This document shows positions 28,851 through 38,826 of a stretch of DNA of 64,000 bases, one piece after another. Where the stretch lies: NCBI RefSeq assembly GCF_003206135.1, contig NZ_PZJT01000002.1, forward strand, positions 172,483 through 236,482, read 5' to 3'. Below the pieces are notes generated by a model. The model was not told the origin of the DNA and made no database searches. It saw nothing but the letters and a program-made list of their open reading frames with translations. Both the position numbers and the translations under genes were made by a program. The stretch is from Salinicola salarius (lineage in GTDB: Bacteria; Pseudomonadota; Gammaproteobacteria; Pseudomonadales; Halomonadaceae). Numbering within the stretch: position 1 is the first letter of the stretch; each line of letters starts with the position of its first letter.

Positions 28851-29792
28851 TCAGTGGAACATCGCGCTGACGGATTCTTCGTTACTGACACGACGAATGG
28901 CCTCGGCGATCAGGCCGGCGACCGTCAACTGACGGATCTTGCCGCTACGACGTGCAGGTTCGGAGAGCGGTATGGTATCGGCAACGACGAGTTCGTCAAG
29001 CACTGAACCGCTAATATTGTCCACGGCGGGCCCGGACAGGATCGGATGCGTGGCATAAGCGACCACTCGGCGAGCGCCACGATCCTTCAATGCCTCGGCG
29101 GCCTTGCAGAGGGTGCCGGCGGTATCGACCATGTCGTCGACCACCACGCAGGTGCGATCCTGGATGTCGCCGATGATGTGCATCACCTGGGCCTGGTTGG
29201 CCTGCGGGCGACGCTTGTCGATGATCGCCAGGTCGACATTGAGCTGCTTGGCGATGGCGCGGGCACGGACCACGCCGCCGACATCGGGAGAGACCACGAC
29301 CAGGTCGTCGTAGTTCTGACGCTCGATGTCGTCGAGCAGGATCGGAGAGCCGTAGACGTTGTCCACCGGCACGTCGAAGAAACCCTGGATCTGGTCGGCG
29401 TGCAGATCCATGGTCATGACGCGATCGACACCGGCCTTGACCATCATGTCGGCGACGACCTTGGCCGAGATCGGCACGCGGGCCGAACGCACGCGGCGAT
29501 CCTGGCGCGCATAGCCGAAGTAGGGCACGACGGCCGTGATGCGGGTGGCCGAGGCGCGACGCAGCGCATCGACCATCAGGATCAGCTCCATGAGGTTGTC
29601 GTTGGTCGGCGCGCAGGTCGACTGCAGGATGAAGACGTCTTTACCGCGTACGTTTTCGTTGATTTCGACGGCGATTTCGCCATCGCTGAACTGTCCGACC
29701 GTCGCGTGACCCAGTCGGTTATCCAGACTCTCGGCTACCTTCGAAGCAAGTCCGACGTTGGCGTTACCGGTAAAAACCATCAATTTAGACAC
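28851..29792 (-). CDS. prs: ribose-phosphate pyrophosphokinase
   Basis: A 313-residue enzyme making PRPP from ribose-5-phosphate and ATP. Motifs are [44 protein letters not shown] and the PRPP loop [15 protein letters not shown]. The GTG start at 29792 gives [13 protein letters not shown], the normal family N-terminus, and AAAGGTGG precedes it; the internal ATG at 29780 would cut it. The gene stands between tRNA-Gln and rplY, the order seen in Pseudomonas and Halomonas. Confidence 0.97.
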   Translation of the reverse strand: MSKLMVFTGNANVGLASKVAESLDNRLGHATVGQFSDGEIAVEINENVRGKDVFILQSTCAPTNDNLMELILMVDALRRASATRITAVVPYFGYARQDRRVRSARVPISAKVVADMMVKAGVDRVMTMDLHADQIQGFFDVPVDNVYGSPILLDDIERQNYDDLVVVSPDVGGVVRARAIAKQLNVDLAIIDKRRPQANQAQVMHIIGDIQDRTCVVVDDMVDTAGTLCKAAEALKDRGARRVVAYATHPILSGPAVDNISGSVLDELVVADTIPLSEPARRSGKIRQLTVAGLIAEAIRRVSNEESVSAMFH

Positions 29793-30056
29793 GCGCGGCC
29801 ACCTTTGAGAGCAGTTGAAGGTCGGTAGAGGACATTCGTTTCGGTTTCAGGACGGATGACGAGGCTGCATAGGGAAGGCGAGGCGATGGGCGGGATTTTG
29901 AAATGCCACGCTTGCCCGTCGACGATGCGCTCTGGCATCGAAGTCGTACGTCGAGACGGCAGGAGAAGCAACCGCAACGCCGGTGGGGGAAATCGTGTGG
30001 GCTGAGTGGCCATCGCGACCCGGTTTCCGTATGCAGGCTTGTCGAAAGTCAGGAAG

Positions 30057-30131
30057 TGGCTGGGGTACCAGGATTCGAACCTGGGAATGCTGGTACCAGA
30101 AACCAGTGCCTTACCACTTGGCGATACCCCA
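30057..30131 (-). tRNA. tRNA-Gln (CTG)
   Basis: On the minus strand the acceptor arms TGGGGTA and TACCCCA pair, the anticodon stem is CTGGT/ACCAG with loop TTCTGGT (anticodon CTG), the T-loop is TTCGAAT, and GCCA closes the 3' end. It lies between ispE and prs, a conserved position. Confidence 0.93.
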
Positions 30132-30230
30132 GCAATCATTGGTCGCGCCTATTATGCGCAAAAGCACAAACCATTGGCTAGGTGTGGACGAAAAACCAGT
30201 CATGAAGCCGCGAGCCGTCTGAAAAATCTG

Positions 30231-30256
30231 GCAAAAACCGCTGGGTCGAAAGCGGT
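30231..30256 (-). terminator. intrinsic terminator after ispE
   Basis: On the minus strand ACCGCT and AGCGGT form a stem with an eight-base loop, followed by TTTTTG. It is 25 bases after the ispE stop. A shorter T-run on the plus side means it may work both ways. The rest of the 29793-30280 gap holds only tRNA-Gln. Confidence 0.75.
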
Positions 30257-30280
30257 CTTTTCAGCGGATGGCATGGCGGA

Positions 30281-31165
30281 TCACGCTCGAGTCCTGTCCA
30301 GACCCTTGGCAGTTTCCAGAGCCTGGTGCAGCGGAGAAACGTCGCTGCCACGGGCCTTGAATGCCTGCCATTCGTCCGGGACCTGTCGCAGTACCCGTTC
30401 GGCCTGCGTTTCGCCGTCCAGCGGACAGAAGACGCAGGCGCCTGTCCCTGTCAGTGCCGCCTTGCCATACTGGCCGAGCCAGTTCAGCGCGCGGTCTACC
30501 TCGGGGTGAAGCGCTCGCACGATGCTCTCGCAATCGTTGCGCCACACTGCGTCAGGGGCGGCCCCGTCGAGTGCGCGACGCATACTAATGACCGTGCTAT
30601 TACGTGTCAAACCAGGGTGGCCGAAAATTGCCGCCGTGGAGATTTCCACGCCCGGATGGATGACGACGAACCAGGAAGGCGCCAGCTCGACGGGGACGAG
30701 ACGTTCGCCGACCCCTTCCGCCCAGGCGCTATGGCCGCGTACGAACACCGGTACATCGGCGCCCAGTTCCAGCCCCAGCGTCGCCAGTCGCTCGAGACCG
30801 AGATCGAGCCCCCAGAGATGGTCGAGCGCCAGCAGCGTGGTGGCGGCGTTGGAGCTGCCACCGCCCAGCCCGCCGCCCATCGGCAGGCGCTTCTCCAGCT
30901 CGATCGCCGCGCCCCGGCGACAGCCGGTTTCGCGCTGAAGAAGCCGCGCTGCCCGAACGACGAGATTGTCCGCTTCGGCAACATTGGCCAGCGCGGGGGA
31001 GAGCGTGATGTCGTCGCTGTCGGCCCGTGGGTGGAATCGCAGCGTGTCGCCGCGATCGAGAATCTGGAACAGCGTCTGCAGCGTGTGATAGCCATCCGGC
31101 CGACGACCGGTAATGCGCAACAGGCGATTGAGCTTGGCCGGCGCGGGCAGCGTCAATGGTGTCAT
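30281..31165 (-). CDS. ispE: 4-diphosphocytidyl-2-C-methyl-D-erythritol kinase
   Basis: A 294-residue GHMP kinase of the MEP isoprenoid pathway. It has the N-terminal PAPAKLNRLLRITGRRPDGY block, the ATP-binding RLPMGGGLGGGSSNAATTL loop, and the C-terminal GTGACVFCPLD segment. Its ATG overlaps the lolB stop (ATGA), indicating translational coupling. The C-terminus is followed directly by an intrinsic terminator. Confidence 0.96.
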   Translation of the reverse strand: MTPLTLPAPAKLNRLLRITGRRPDGYHTLQTLFQILDRGDTLRFHPRADSDDITLSPALANVAEADNLVVRAARLLQRETGCRRGAAIELEKRLPMGGGLGGGSSNAATTLLALDHLWGLDLGLERLATLGLELGADVPVFVRGHSAWAEGVGERLVPVELAPSWFVVIHPGVEISTAAIFGHPGLTRNSTVISMRRALDGAAPDAVWRNDCESIVRALHPEVDRALNWLGQYGKAALTGTGACVFCPLDGETQAERVLRQVPDEWQAFKARGSDVSPLHQALETAKGLDRTRA

Positions 31166-31881
31166 CGGGTCGCGTCCGGTGTCTCTTCAGCGGGTCGTCC
31201 AGACCCGTCGGAGGGACGTTCGGATCCAGCCTGCGGCTGCCACTGGTTGACGACCAGCGTGGCGCGGATGTCGTCGTAGGTCATGATCAGGCGGCTCGGC
31301 AGCCATAGCGAATCGGCGTAGGTCCAGTCGCGGTAGCGGATATTCCAGCCGTCCTGGCTCAGGGTCTTGGGAAAGCCGAGTTCGTCGTCGCTCTGCTGGT
31401 GGGAGCGGCCGGGCGCCGGAAGGCCGCGCACCCAGTAGTCGAGTGCCGAGATCGGTAGCGACCAGCCCAGTTGCTGCTGCATCAGGGCTTCCGGCGACGA
31501 TGCCTCGAAGCGGCCGTCGCTGGTGGTCAGCGTCACCGCGCCTTGGCGGCCTTCGAGCACGCTGCGTCCGGCGCCGAACGGGCCGCTGATCAGCATGCGG
31601 TAGTGGCCGGGCGACTGGGACCAGTCCAGATTGGCGCTGCGGCTCTCTTCCGGGGTTCGCAGGCCGACCTTGCCGGCTACCGTCCAGGTGTCGAGCGCAG
31701 CCAGATCGTCCTGTTGCCGCTGCCAGTCGTCGGGCTGGCGCGGCACGTCCGGTGCGGGTGCCTGTCCGGCGCAACCGGCAAGCCAGGCCACCAGAACGAG
31801 GGTGCCGAGCGCCTGCCACCACGGCTTGAACGGAATCGAAACGGTCTGTCGCCGTTCACTGGCCGAAAGGGAGTGTGGCAT
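31162..31881 (-). CDS. lolB: outer-membrane lipoprotein insertion protein LolB
   Basis: A 239-residue lipoprotein that receives lipoproteins from LolA and inserts them in the outer membrane. A signal peptide ends in the lipobox WLAGC near residue 37. The mature part has WTVAGKVGLRTPEESRSANL and WIRYRDW-like beta strands (NIRYRDWTYADSLWLPSR). A C-terminal tail of about 25 residues is rich in P, S and G. It lies 48 bp after the TPR lipoprotein gene, forming a TPR-lolB-ispE unit. Confidence 0.93.
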   Translation of the reverse strand: MPHSLSASERRQTVSIPFKPWWQALGTLVLVAWLAGCAGQAPAPDVPRQPDDWQRQQDDLAALDTWTVAGKVGLRTPEESRSANLDWSQSPGHYRMLISGPFGAGRSVLEGRQGAVTLTTSDGRFEASSPEALMQQQLGWSLPISALDYWVRGLPAPGRSHQQSDDELGFPKTLSQDGWNIRYRDWTYADSLWLPSRLIMTYDDIRATLVVNQWQPQAGSERPSDGSGRPAEETPDATR

Positions 31882-31929
31882 CGAATGTTTCCTGTCGAAT
31901 GCGAATGAATTGAGGTGTCCGGCTGCGGG

Positions 31930-33642
31930 TCAGGGCGCCAGCTGCGGATAACGCAGCAGCAGGTCGTCGATATCCGGGTGGATTTCGCTGCCGGCGAGTG
32001 CCGATTCCACCAGTACCCGCGCCTCGGTCGTCTGATCGAGAACGACCAGCGCTTCGGCCAGATGCGCGGCGACTTCCTGATCCGGCTGGCCGGCGTAGGC
32101 ACGACGCAGGTACCCGAGCGCCTTTTGCGTCTCCCCGCGCTTGAAATGAACCCAGCCCAGGCTATCGAGAATGGCGGGGCTCTGCGGCTCGAGGGCGTGG
32201 GCTCGCTCGATGAGTTCCAGCGCTTCGTCGTAATGGTCCGTCGTCGTCGCCAGGGTGTAGCCCAGCGCGTTGAGAGCGGCGGCATTGTCGGGTTCTCTGG
32301 CGATGATGTCGCGCATCTGCGCCATCATCGCTTCGACATTGCCACGTTCGAATTCGCGCATGGCTCGGGTATAGAGCAGGTCGGTGTCGTCCGGTGCCTG
32401 CTCGAGGGACTCGGCGAGCAGCGTATCCGCAGCAGCGCTCTGGCCGGCGTTGTCCAGCGCCTGCACGCCGATCTGGGTCAGCGCCGCGCGCTGGGCGGGA
32501 TGACGCAGAATCTCGACGCGCAGGAATGTCCGGGCATCTTCGGTGCGGTCGCCGACCGTCAGCATCTGGGTGGCGAGCGCGCGGGAGTCGAGGAAGCCGG
32601 GCCCGGTCGGCACCTGCCGGTAATAGAGCAGCGCGTTGTCGATTTCTCCCTGCGACTCGGCAATGCTGCCCAGCACCAGGTAGGTCGCCGGCGGCGTATC
32701 GTCGCGATCGAGCAGTGGCAGCAGCAGCCTTCGGGCGGGCTCAAGCGCGCCAGCGTCGAGATAGAGCTGGGCGAGACCGATACGCAGCGTCGGCGTATCG
32801 TCGTGGCGCGCCAGCAACTGGTCGATTCGGGGCTCGGCAGCGGCGATGTCGCCATTGGCGATTTCCGCCTGTGCCAGCGCCAGCAAAAACCGGCTGTCAT
32901 CGGGGGCCAGCTCTCGCCCGCGCTGCGCCGAGAAGACGGCCTGATCGTAGTCGCCGGCCTCGAGCGCGATCTGCGACCGGGTGAGCCAGAGTATCGGCAG
33001 GTCGGCGTGGCGGCGAGCCAGGTTCGTCAGCCGCTGTCGGGCTTCATCGAACTGACCGTTGGCCGCTTCGAGCCGTGCCGTTGCCATCTGGGCATCGGCA
33101 TGGTCGGGCTGGGCGGCGGTGAAGTCGCGCAACTGGGCGATCAGCGGTGGCAGGTCTGCCTGGGATTCCACCATCAGGTCGGCGAGCTCGAGAAGCTGTG
33201 CCTCTTCTCCTGAACGGGCGAGCTCCAGCCTGTGACGTAGTGCCGCAGGCCAGTCGCCCCGATCCACGGCGATGCCGGAAAGCAGCTTCTGCGGCGCCGA
33301 GTCCTGCGGCGCCAGCTGTTGCCAGCGAGCCGCTGCGGAGGTCAGCAGGCTCTTGTCATCGGTATATCGCGCGGCCAGCGTGGCGCGCTCGGCGAGTTCG
33401 GCGGAACGGTAGCGTTCGGCGGCCTCCAGATAGCCGTCGGCGGCGCGGTGAAAGTCACCTCGCTGCCCGGCCATCTCGGACAACAGCACCTGGGACAGGC
33501 CCTGGGCGTCGAACCCGCGGGTGATCGGCGGCGCCGATGTCAAAGGATCATCGGCGGGCGCCGATGCCGTGTCGGCCGACATGTTTTGGCAGCCAGCCAG
33601 CAGAACCGCGCAACTGGCGGCGTAGAACAGACTTTTGGGCAT
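31930..33642 (-). CDS. TPR-repeat lipoprotein
   Basis: A 570-residue predicted lipoprotein with a lipobox (CAVLLAGCQ near residue 18) and then helical tetratricopeptide-type repeats over nearly its whole length. Clear TPR units include PAALRHRLELARSG, QFDEARQRLTNLARRH, NAAALNALGYTLA, and the last pair AILDSLGWVHFKRGETQKAL and YLRRAYAGQPDQEVAAHLAE. The ATG at 33642 is preceded by GAGGACGGC and gives a proper signal peptide; the frame is open 29 codons more. Homologues of this kind occur upstream of lolB in gammaproteobacteria. A scaffold role at the outer membrane is probable but unproven. Confidence 0.85.
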   Translation of the reverse strand: MPKSLFYAASCAVLLAGCQNMSADTASAPADDPLTSAPPITRGFDAQGLSQVLLSEMAGQRGDFHRAADGYLEAAERYRSAELAERATLAARYTDDKSLLTSAAARWQQLAPQDSAPQKLLSGIAVDRGDWPAALRHRLELARSGEEAQLLELADLMVESQADLPPLIAQLRDFTAAQPDHADAQMATARLEAANGQFDEARQRLTNLARRHADLPILWLTRSQIALEAGDYDQAVFSAQRGRELAPDDSRFLLALAQAEIANGDIAAAEPRIDQLLARHDDTPTLRIGLAQLYLDAGALEPARRLLLPLLDRDDTPPATYLVLGSIAESQGEIDNALLYYRQVPTGPGFLDSRALATQMLTVGDRTEDARTFLRVEILRHPAQRAALTQIGVQALDNAGQSAAADTLLAESLEQAPDDTDLLYTRAMREFERGNVEAMMAQMRDIIAREPDNAAALNALGYTLATTTDHYDEALELIERAHALEPQSPAILDSLGWVHFKRGETQKALGYLRRAYAGQPDQEVAAHLAEALVVLDQTTEARVLVESALAGSEIHPDIDDLLLRYPQLAP

Positions 33643-33970
33643 GCCGTCCTCGAGATCGATCAATGGCTCCAGCATAACGGCTGGCCGCCGGGGGTCAATC
33701 GCCGAGGCATGTCGGTCGGCGTGTTTCATTGCCTGCTAAGCGTCTTTCGGCTGTGCTAAAATGGCGCCGCCCGGCCGGGCGGACCACAATGAGGTGGATA
33801 TTGCTGGCCGGGTTCGTCTCGCCGTCTCCGCTTCCGGTCGACCGCGAGAATGGGTGAAGCGGCCGGCAACCTGACATGCCCCGCGCTTCATTCCGGTATG
33901 CCGCGCTTTGCTTCGAGGACATCCGCGAGCGCAGACGCCGGATCCACGCAAGACAAATGACCGTGATTTC
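33643..33970. promoter_or_regulatory. divergent control region of the lolB operon and hemA
   Basis: The 328-bp gap between divergent genes contains an extended -10 candidate (TGTGCTAAAAT, hexamer at 33757-33762) oriented toward hemA, with only a weak -35. A hemA leader of about 200 bases would follow. No other structure or small gene was supported. Confidence 0.4.
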
Positions 33971-35245
33971 ATGACGCTGCTAGCTCTGGGTATCAACCAT
34001 AGAACGGCTGCGGTCGACATGCGCGAGCGTGTCGCCTTCTCGCCGGCACAACTCGAGTCCGCGCTGACGCAGCTGCGGGCCTTGCCCGACGTGCGAGAGG
34101 CGGCGGTGCTCTCCACCTGTAACCGGACCGAGCTCTACTGCATTACCGTCGCCAATGGCGAGCGCCAGTTGCTCGAATGGCTGGGGGCGTTTCACGGCAT
34201 GCCCGCGCAGGAGCTGTTGAATTGTGCCTACCACTACCATGAGGGGGAGGCCGCCAGGCATCTGATGCGTGTGGCGGCGGGTCTGGATTCCATGGTGCTG
34301 GGAGAACCGCAGATTCTCGGTCAGCTCAAGGATGCCTACCAGATCGCGCGCCAGCACGCAGGGCTGGGTAGCGAGCTGGAGCGTCTCTTCCAGCAGACCT
34401 TCTCGGTCGCCAAGCAGGTCCGCAGCGAAACCGCGATCGGGGAAAATCCGGTCTCGGTTGCTTATGCCGCCGTCAGTCTCGCCAGCCGTATCTTCGACGA
34501 TTTCAGTCGTGCCCGGGCATTGCTGATCGGGGCCGGCGAGACGGTCGAGCTGGTTGCACGTCACTTGCGCGAGGCCGGCATCATGGGGCTGACGGTCGCC
34601 AATCGCACGCTGGCGCGGGCCCAGGCGCTGGCCGAAACCTGCGATGCGCGAGCGATCGAGCTCAATGCCATTCCGCAGGCGCTGGAGCAGGCGGACATCG
34701 TCATCGCCTCCACGGCCAGCGAGTTGCCGATCCTCGGCAAGGGCATGGTCGAACGTGCGCTCAAGGTACGCCGCCACCGGCCCATCTTCATGGTCGATAT
34801 CGCGGTGCCGCGGGACATCGAGCCTGAAGTGGGCGATCTCGACGATGTCTTCCTCTATAGCGTCGACGATCTGCAGCAGGTGATCGCCGAGAATCGGCGT
34901 CATCGCGAGGTCGCGGCACGCCAGGCCGAAGCGCTGATCGAAAGCGGGGTCGATCGCTGGCTGCATGAACGCCGAGTGCGCGGGGCGGGGGATCTGATTC
35001 GCCGCTATCGCCAGCATGGCGAGGCGCTGCGGCGCGATTCCGAAGCCGAGGCACTGGCGCAACTGGCGCGGGGCGAAGATCCGGAGACGGTGATCAAGCG
35101 TCTGTCGCACCAGTTGGCCAATAAATTGATGCACGGCCCCACGCTGCGCTTGCGCGAAGCGTCGGGTCAATCACGTCACGATATCATTCAGGCGGCCGAC
35201 AACTTGCTCATCGAAGGGCCCGCCACGACACAGGACTCGGTATGA
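33971..35245 (+). CDS. hemA: glutamyl-tRNA reductase
   Basis: A 424-residue NADPH enzyme that makes glutamate-1-semialdehyde from Glu-tRNA, the first step of tetrapyrrole synthesis. Key motifs are [15 protein letters not shown], the catalytic cysteine in [24 protein letters not shown], and [16 protein letters not shown] for NADPH. The dimerisation domain ends with [15 protein letters not shown]. The ATG at 33971 gives the family start. prfA follows 16 bp later, the conserved hemA-prfA-prmC order. Confidence 0.97.
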   Translation: MTLLALGINHRTAAVDMRERVAFSPAQLESALTQLRALPDVREAAVLSTCNRTELYCITVANGERQLLEWLGAFHGMPAQELLNCAYHYHEGEAARHLMRVAAGLDSMVLGEPQILGQLKDAYQIARQHAGLGSELERLFQQTFSVAKQVRSETAIGENPVSVAYAAVSLASRIFDDFSRARALLIGAGETVELVARHLREAGIMGLTVANRTLARAQALAETCDARAIELNAIPQALEQADIVIASTASELPILGKGMVERALKVRRHRPIFMVDIAVPRDIEPEVGDLDDVFLYSVDDLQQVIAENRRHREVAARQAEALIESGVDRWLHERRVRGAGDLIRRYRQHGEALRRDSEAEALAQLARGEDPETVIKRLSHQLANKLMHGPTLRLREASGQSRHDIIQAADNLLIEGPATTQDSV

Positions 35246-35261
35246 AAATACAGGACTGGGC

Positions 35262-36347
35262 ATGAAAGCGTCTTTGCGCGAACGACTCGACGCCTTTCAG
35301 GACCGCTTCGAGGAGCTGTCAGCGCTGCTCTCCGAGCCCGAAGTGATCGCCGATCAACCGCGTTTCCGCGATTACTCCCGCGAATACGCCGAGCTCGAAC
35401 CGCTGGTCGAGTCCTGGCTCGTCTACCGCCGCACCGAGGGCGATATCGAGGCCGCCGACCAGATGCGACAGGACAGCGACCCCGAAATGCGCGAGCTGGC
35501 CGAGGAGGAGTGGCGTTCTTCCAGAGCCCGGCTCGAGGAGCTCGAGGAGGAGGTCAAGCGCTTGCTGGTGCCCAAGGATCCGGACGACGACAGCAACGTC
35601 TTCCTGGAGGTCCGTGCCGGTACCGGTGGTGACGAGGCGGCACTGTTCGCCGGCGACCTGTTTCGCATGTATTCCCGCTACGCTGAGCGGCGCGGCTGGA
35701 AGGTCGAGGTGGTCAGCGCCAACCATGGCGAACAAGGCGGGTACAAGGAGATCATCGCTCGGGTCAAGGGCGATAACGTCTACGCGTCGTTGAAGTTCGA
35801 ATCCGGCGCGCACCGGGTGCAGCGCGTCCCGGCAACGGAATCGCAGGGGCGGATCCATACCTCGGCCTGCACGGTCGCGGTGATGCCCGAAGCGGATGAA
35901 GTCGGTGACATCGATATCAACACCAACGATCTTCGCGTCGACACGTTCCGCTCCAGCGGTGCCGGCGGCCAGCATGTCAACACCACGGACTCGGCGATCC
36001 GTATCACGCACCTGCCGACCGGGCTGGTGGTCGAATGTCAGGAAGAGCGCAGCCAGCACAAGAACCGTGCCAAGGCGATGTCGCTGCTGGCGGCGCGGCT
36101 GAAGCAGGCGGCGGTGGACTCCCAGCGTCAGCAGCAGGCCGATACGCGCCGTTCCCTGGTAGGGTCGGGTGATCGCAGCGAGCGAATCCGCACCTACAAT
36201 TTCCCGCAGGGCCGCCTCACCGACCACCGCATCAATCTGACGATCTACAAGCTGGGCGAGGTCGTCGCCGGCGATCTCGACGAGGTCATCGGGCCTCTGG
36301 TCAATGAGTACCAGGCCGATCAGCTGGCGGCATTGCAGGGGGAGTGA
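35262..36347 (+). CDS. prfA: peptide chain release factor 1
   Basis: A 361-residue class I release factor for UAA and UAG. The central domain keeps [17 protein letters not shown], and the catalytic GGQ is in [17 protein letters not shown]. The codon-recognition region has [19 protein letters not shown], including the PAT tripeptide. The stop overlaps the prmC start in TGATG, so the methyltransferase that modifies the GGQ glutamine is translationally coupled. Confidence 0.98.
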   Translation: MKASLRERLDAFQDRFEELSALLSEPEVIADQPRFRDYSREYAELEPLVESWLVYRRTEGDIEAADQMRQDSDPEMRELAEEEWRSSRARLEELEEEVKRLLVPKDPDDDSNVFLEVRAGTGGDEAALFAGDLFRMYSRYAERRGWKVEVVSANHGEQGGYKEIIARVKGDNVYASLKFESGAHRVQRVPATESQGRIHTSACTVAVMPEADEVGDIDINTNDLRVDTFRSSGAGGQHVNTTDSAIRITHLPTGLVVECQEERSQHKNRAKAMSLLAARLKQAAVDSQRQQQADTRRSLVGSGDRSERIRTYNFPQGRLTDHRINLTIYKLGEVVAGDLDEVIGPLVNEYQADQLAALQGE

Positions 36348-37177
36348 TGACGATCGATGACGCCCTGCGCGAGGCGGCAGGGCGCCTCGTCATGTCGCCG
36401 ACGGCGCGGCTCGATGCGGAAGTGCTGCTGGCCCATGTCTGCGAGACGAACCGGACCTGGCTCTATACCTGGGGCGACCGGGAGGTGACGGCAGCCCAGC
36501 ACGAGGCCTTCCAGCAACTGGTCGCCCGGCGCGTCGAGGGGCTGCCGGTAGCGTACCTGGTCGGCTCGCGGGAGTTCTGGGGGCTTTGCCTCGAGACCTC
36601 GCCGGCGACCTTGATTCCGCGGCCGGATACCGAACGCCTGGTCGAAGTCGCGCTCGAGTTTGCCACGCCATCCACTGGCGAGCTGCTCGATCTGGGCACC
36701 GGTACCGGCGCCATCGCGCTGGCCTTTGCCAGCGAACGCCCGGGCTGGCGGGTTATCGGCGTCGATCTTGCCCCTGACGCCGTGACCCTGGCACAAGCCA
36801 ATGCCCGGCGGCTGGCGATCGCCAACGCTTGCTTCCTCGAAAGCGACTGGTTCTCGGCGCTGGCCGGGCATCGCTTCGACCTCATCGTCTCCAATCCGCC
36901 TTATATTGCCGACGACGATCCGCACCTGCTGCGTGACGATGTGCGTTTCGAGCCGCGTTCGGCACTGGTGGCCGAGGCTTCCGGGATGTCGGATCTCGAA
37001 TGGCTGGCTGCGCGCGCGCCGGATCATCTGCAGTCGGGCGGTTGGTTATGGATGGAACACGGTCATGCGCAAGCGGGTCTGGTGCGGGAGGTGCTGTTGC
37101 GTCGAGGATTCCGCGATGTCGACTCGCGGCGCGATCTCGCAGGCCACGAGCGCGTTACCGGCGGGCGGTGGGAATGA
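36347..37177 (+). CDS. prmC: release factor glutamine methyltransferase
   Basis: A 276-residue SAM enzyme that methylates the GGQ glutamine in release factors. Motif I is LLDLGTGTGAIALAFA, the substrate motif is IVSNPPYIADDD, and the N-terminal helical domain precedes YLVGSREFWGL. ATG 36347 is preferred; a GTG three bases earlier is possible. The 3' end runs into a short tandem duplication that crosses the stop codon. Confidence 0.96.
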   Translation: MTIDDALREAAGRLVMSPTARLDAEVLLAHVCETNRTWLYTWGDREVTAAQHEAFQQLVARRVEGLPVAYLVGSREFWGLCLETSPATLIPRPDTERLVEVALEFATPSTGELLDLGTGTGAIALAFASERPGWRVIGVDLAPDAVTLAQANARRLAIANACFLESDWFSALAGHRFDLIVSNPPYIADDDPHLLRDDVRFEPRSALVAEASGMSDLEWLAARAPDHLQSGGWLWMEHGHAQAGLVREVLLRRGFRDVDSRRDLAGHERVTGGRWE

Positions 37178-37206
37178 GCAATCGGCGGGCGGTAGGGATG
37201 AGTGGT
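37159..37206. repeat. 24-bp imperfect tandem duplication at the prmC 3' end
   Basis: CGGCGGGCGGTGGGAATGAG (from 37159) recurs as CGGCGGGCGGTAGGGATGAG (from 37183), 24 bases apart, spanning the prmC stop codon at 37175-37177. Confidence 0.85.
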
Positions 37207-37437
37207 CTGGGGCATGGAACCACTCTCCAGCGGCCGGAGCGTTGAACGCGGGTTGCCGGGCGCGCTGGTGATTCGCGCCGACACTGTGATAGTAATATCG
37301 CCCCGCGATACAGGGGTAGGCCGGGGCGTGACATCCATCCGATACCAGCCATCGCTCATCGGGGGCGAATCATCGTCACCCTGGCGTTACCTCACGCGTG
37401 GACCACTTCTATTCATCGGCTTGGAACAATTACAGCA

Positions 37438-37935
37438 ATGAAAGCCAAATCTCGATCACTCGATCGAATCGATCTCAATATCCTGCGTTGCCTGCAGGAA
37501 AATGCACGAATTTCCTACGTCGATCTGGCATCGCAGGTCGGTCTGTCGACGACGCCCTGCCTCGAACGCGTCAAGCGCCTCGAGCGGGCGGGCATCATTC
37601 GTGGCTACAAGGCCATACTCGACCCGCAGGCACTGCGCGCCAATCTGCTGGTGTTCGTCGAAATCAGTTTGAATACCCAATCGCCGGCCGTCTTCGACGA
37701 GTTCCGCAAGGCAGTGGCGAAGCTGCCGCAGATTCAGGAGTGTCATCTGGTCTCTGGGCAGTTCGATTACATCCTCAAATGCCGGATTCCCGAGATGTCG
37801 GCCTATCGGCAGCTACTGGGCGATGTTGTGTTGACGCTCCCCGGGGTCAAGGAGTCAAAGAGCTATGTCGTGATGGAAGAGGTGAAGGAGGCGTTGGCGT
37901 TGCCGATCCCCGATCTCGACCTGGACGGCGAGTAA
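37438..37935 (+). CDS. lrp: Lrp/AsnC family transcriptional regulator
   Basis: A 165-residue regulator close to leucine-responsive Lrp. The N-terminal helix-turn-helix spans about residues 8-58 (LDRIDLNILRCLQENARISY, then STTPCLERVKRLERAGII). The C-terminal effector domain starts near residue 70 (LLVFVEISL, FDYILKCRIPEM). A 260-bp leader precedes it, so it is probably transcribed from its own promoter. It separates prmC from moeB, which are adjacent in many relatives, so it may be a lineage-specific insertion. Regulated genes cannot be named from this sequence. Confidence 0.9.
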   Translation: MKAKSRSLDRIDLNILRCLQENARISYVDLASQVGLSTTPCLERVKRLERAGIIRGYKAILDPQALRANLLVFVEISLNTQSPAVFDEFRKAVAKLPQIQECHLVSGQFDYILKCRIPEMSAYRQLLGDVVLTLPGVKESKSYVVMEEVKEALALPIPDLDLDGE

Positions 37936-38012
37936 CGCGCTGGAGGCGATCCGCTGCCACCGGCAGCCGCTGCGCTTCGGGCCAGATCATGGAGAAAGGT
38001 CATGCAAAGATC

Positions 38013-38759
38013 ATGAACGACGAAGCACTGTTGCGCTATAGCCGTCATATCATGCTGGACGAGATCGATATCGCGGGGCAGGAGCGGTTGCTGAGTTCCC
38101 GCGTGCTGATTATCGGCGCTGGCGGCCTCGGCTCTCCCGCTGCGCTGTATCTGGCGGGCGCGGGCATCGGGCGTCTGAGCATCGCCGATGACGATGTCGT
38201 GGAACTATCGAATCTGCAGCGCCAGATCGCTCATACCGAGGCGTCTCTGGGGCGATCCAAGGCCTGCTCGGCGGCCGACGCGGCAAGAAAAATGAACGCG
38301 ACCTGTGATGTGCGTGCCTTGAGCGCTCGGCTCGTCGACGAGGAGTTGATTGCTGAAACCGGAGCCGCCGATGTGGTGCTCGATTGTACCGACCGCTTTC
38401 CCAGCCGCTTCGCGATCAATCGCGCCTGTGTCGAAACCCGAACCCCGCTGGTGAGCGGTGCGGCCATACGCTTCTCGGGGCAACTGGCGGTCTTTGATTC
38501 GCGCGAGCCATCGTCGCCGTGCTATGCCTGCCTCTATGGGGAGCAGGGTGACGACGAGGCGTTGACCTGTGCGGAAAGTGGCGTGGTGTCCCCGCTGGTC
38601 GGGATCATCGGCAGCTTTCAGGCCCTGGAAGCCGTGAAGCTGATCAGCGGCGCCGGACAGCCCCTTCGCGGGCTGTCGACGTTCGATGCCTTGAGCGGCG
38701 AGTGGCGTCGCTTCGCGTTGCCGAGAGATCCGGCCTGTGCGGTATGCGCAGGACGGTGA
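38013..38759 (+). CDS. moeB: molybdopterin-synthase adenylyltransferase (MoeB/ThiF)
   Basis: A 248-residue E1-like enzyme that adenylates the C-terminus of MoaD or a similar sulfur carrier. The ATP-binding motif is LIIGAGGLGSPAALYLAG, with DDVVELSNLQRQI after it. Zinc cysteines are in SPCYACLYG and CAVCAG. There is no rhodanese domain. The ATG at 38013 gives MNDEALLRYSRHIMLDEI, the family start; an in-frame ATG at 37989 adds eight residues. Sulfur transfer for thiamine or molybdopterin is possible; the sequence does not separate these. Confidence 0.92.
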   Translation: MNDEALLRYSRHIMLDEIDIAGQERLLSSRVLIIGAGGLGSPAALYLAGAGIGRLSIADDDVVELSNLQRQIAHTEASLGRSKACSAADAARKMNATCDVRALSARLVDEELIAETGAADVVLDCTDRFPSRFAINRACVETRTPLVSGAAIRFSGQLAVFDSREPSSPCYACLYGEQGDDEALTCAESGVVSPLVGIIGSFQALEAVKLISGAGQPLRGLSTFDALSGEWRRFALPRDPACAVCAGR

Positions 38760-38826
38760 GCGATACCGCTTCAGGATGATAAACCCGAGTGCTCATGTCG
38801 GGTGTCGGATAGGCAGGTTGGGACAG

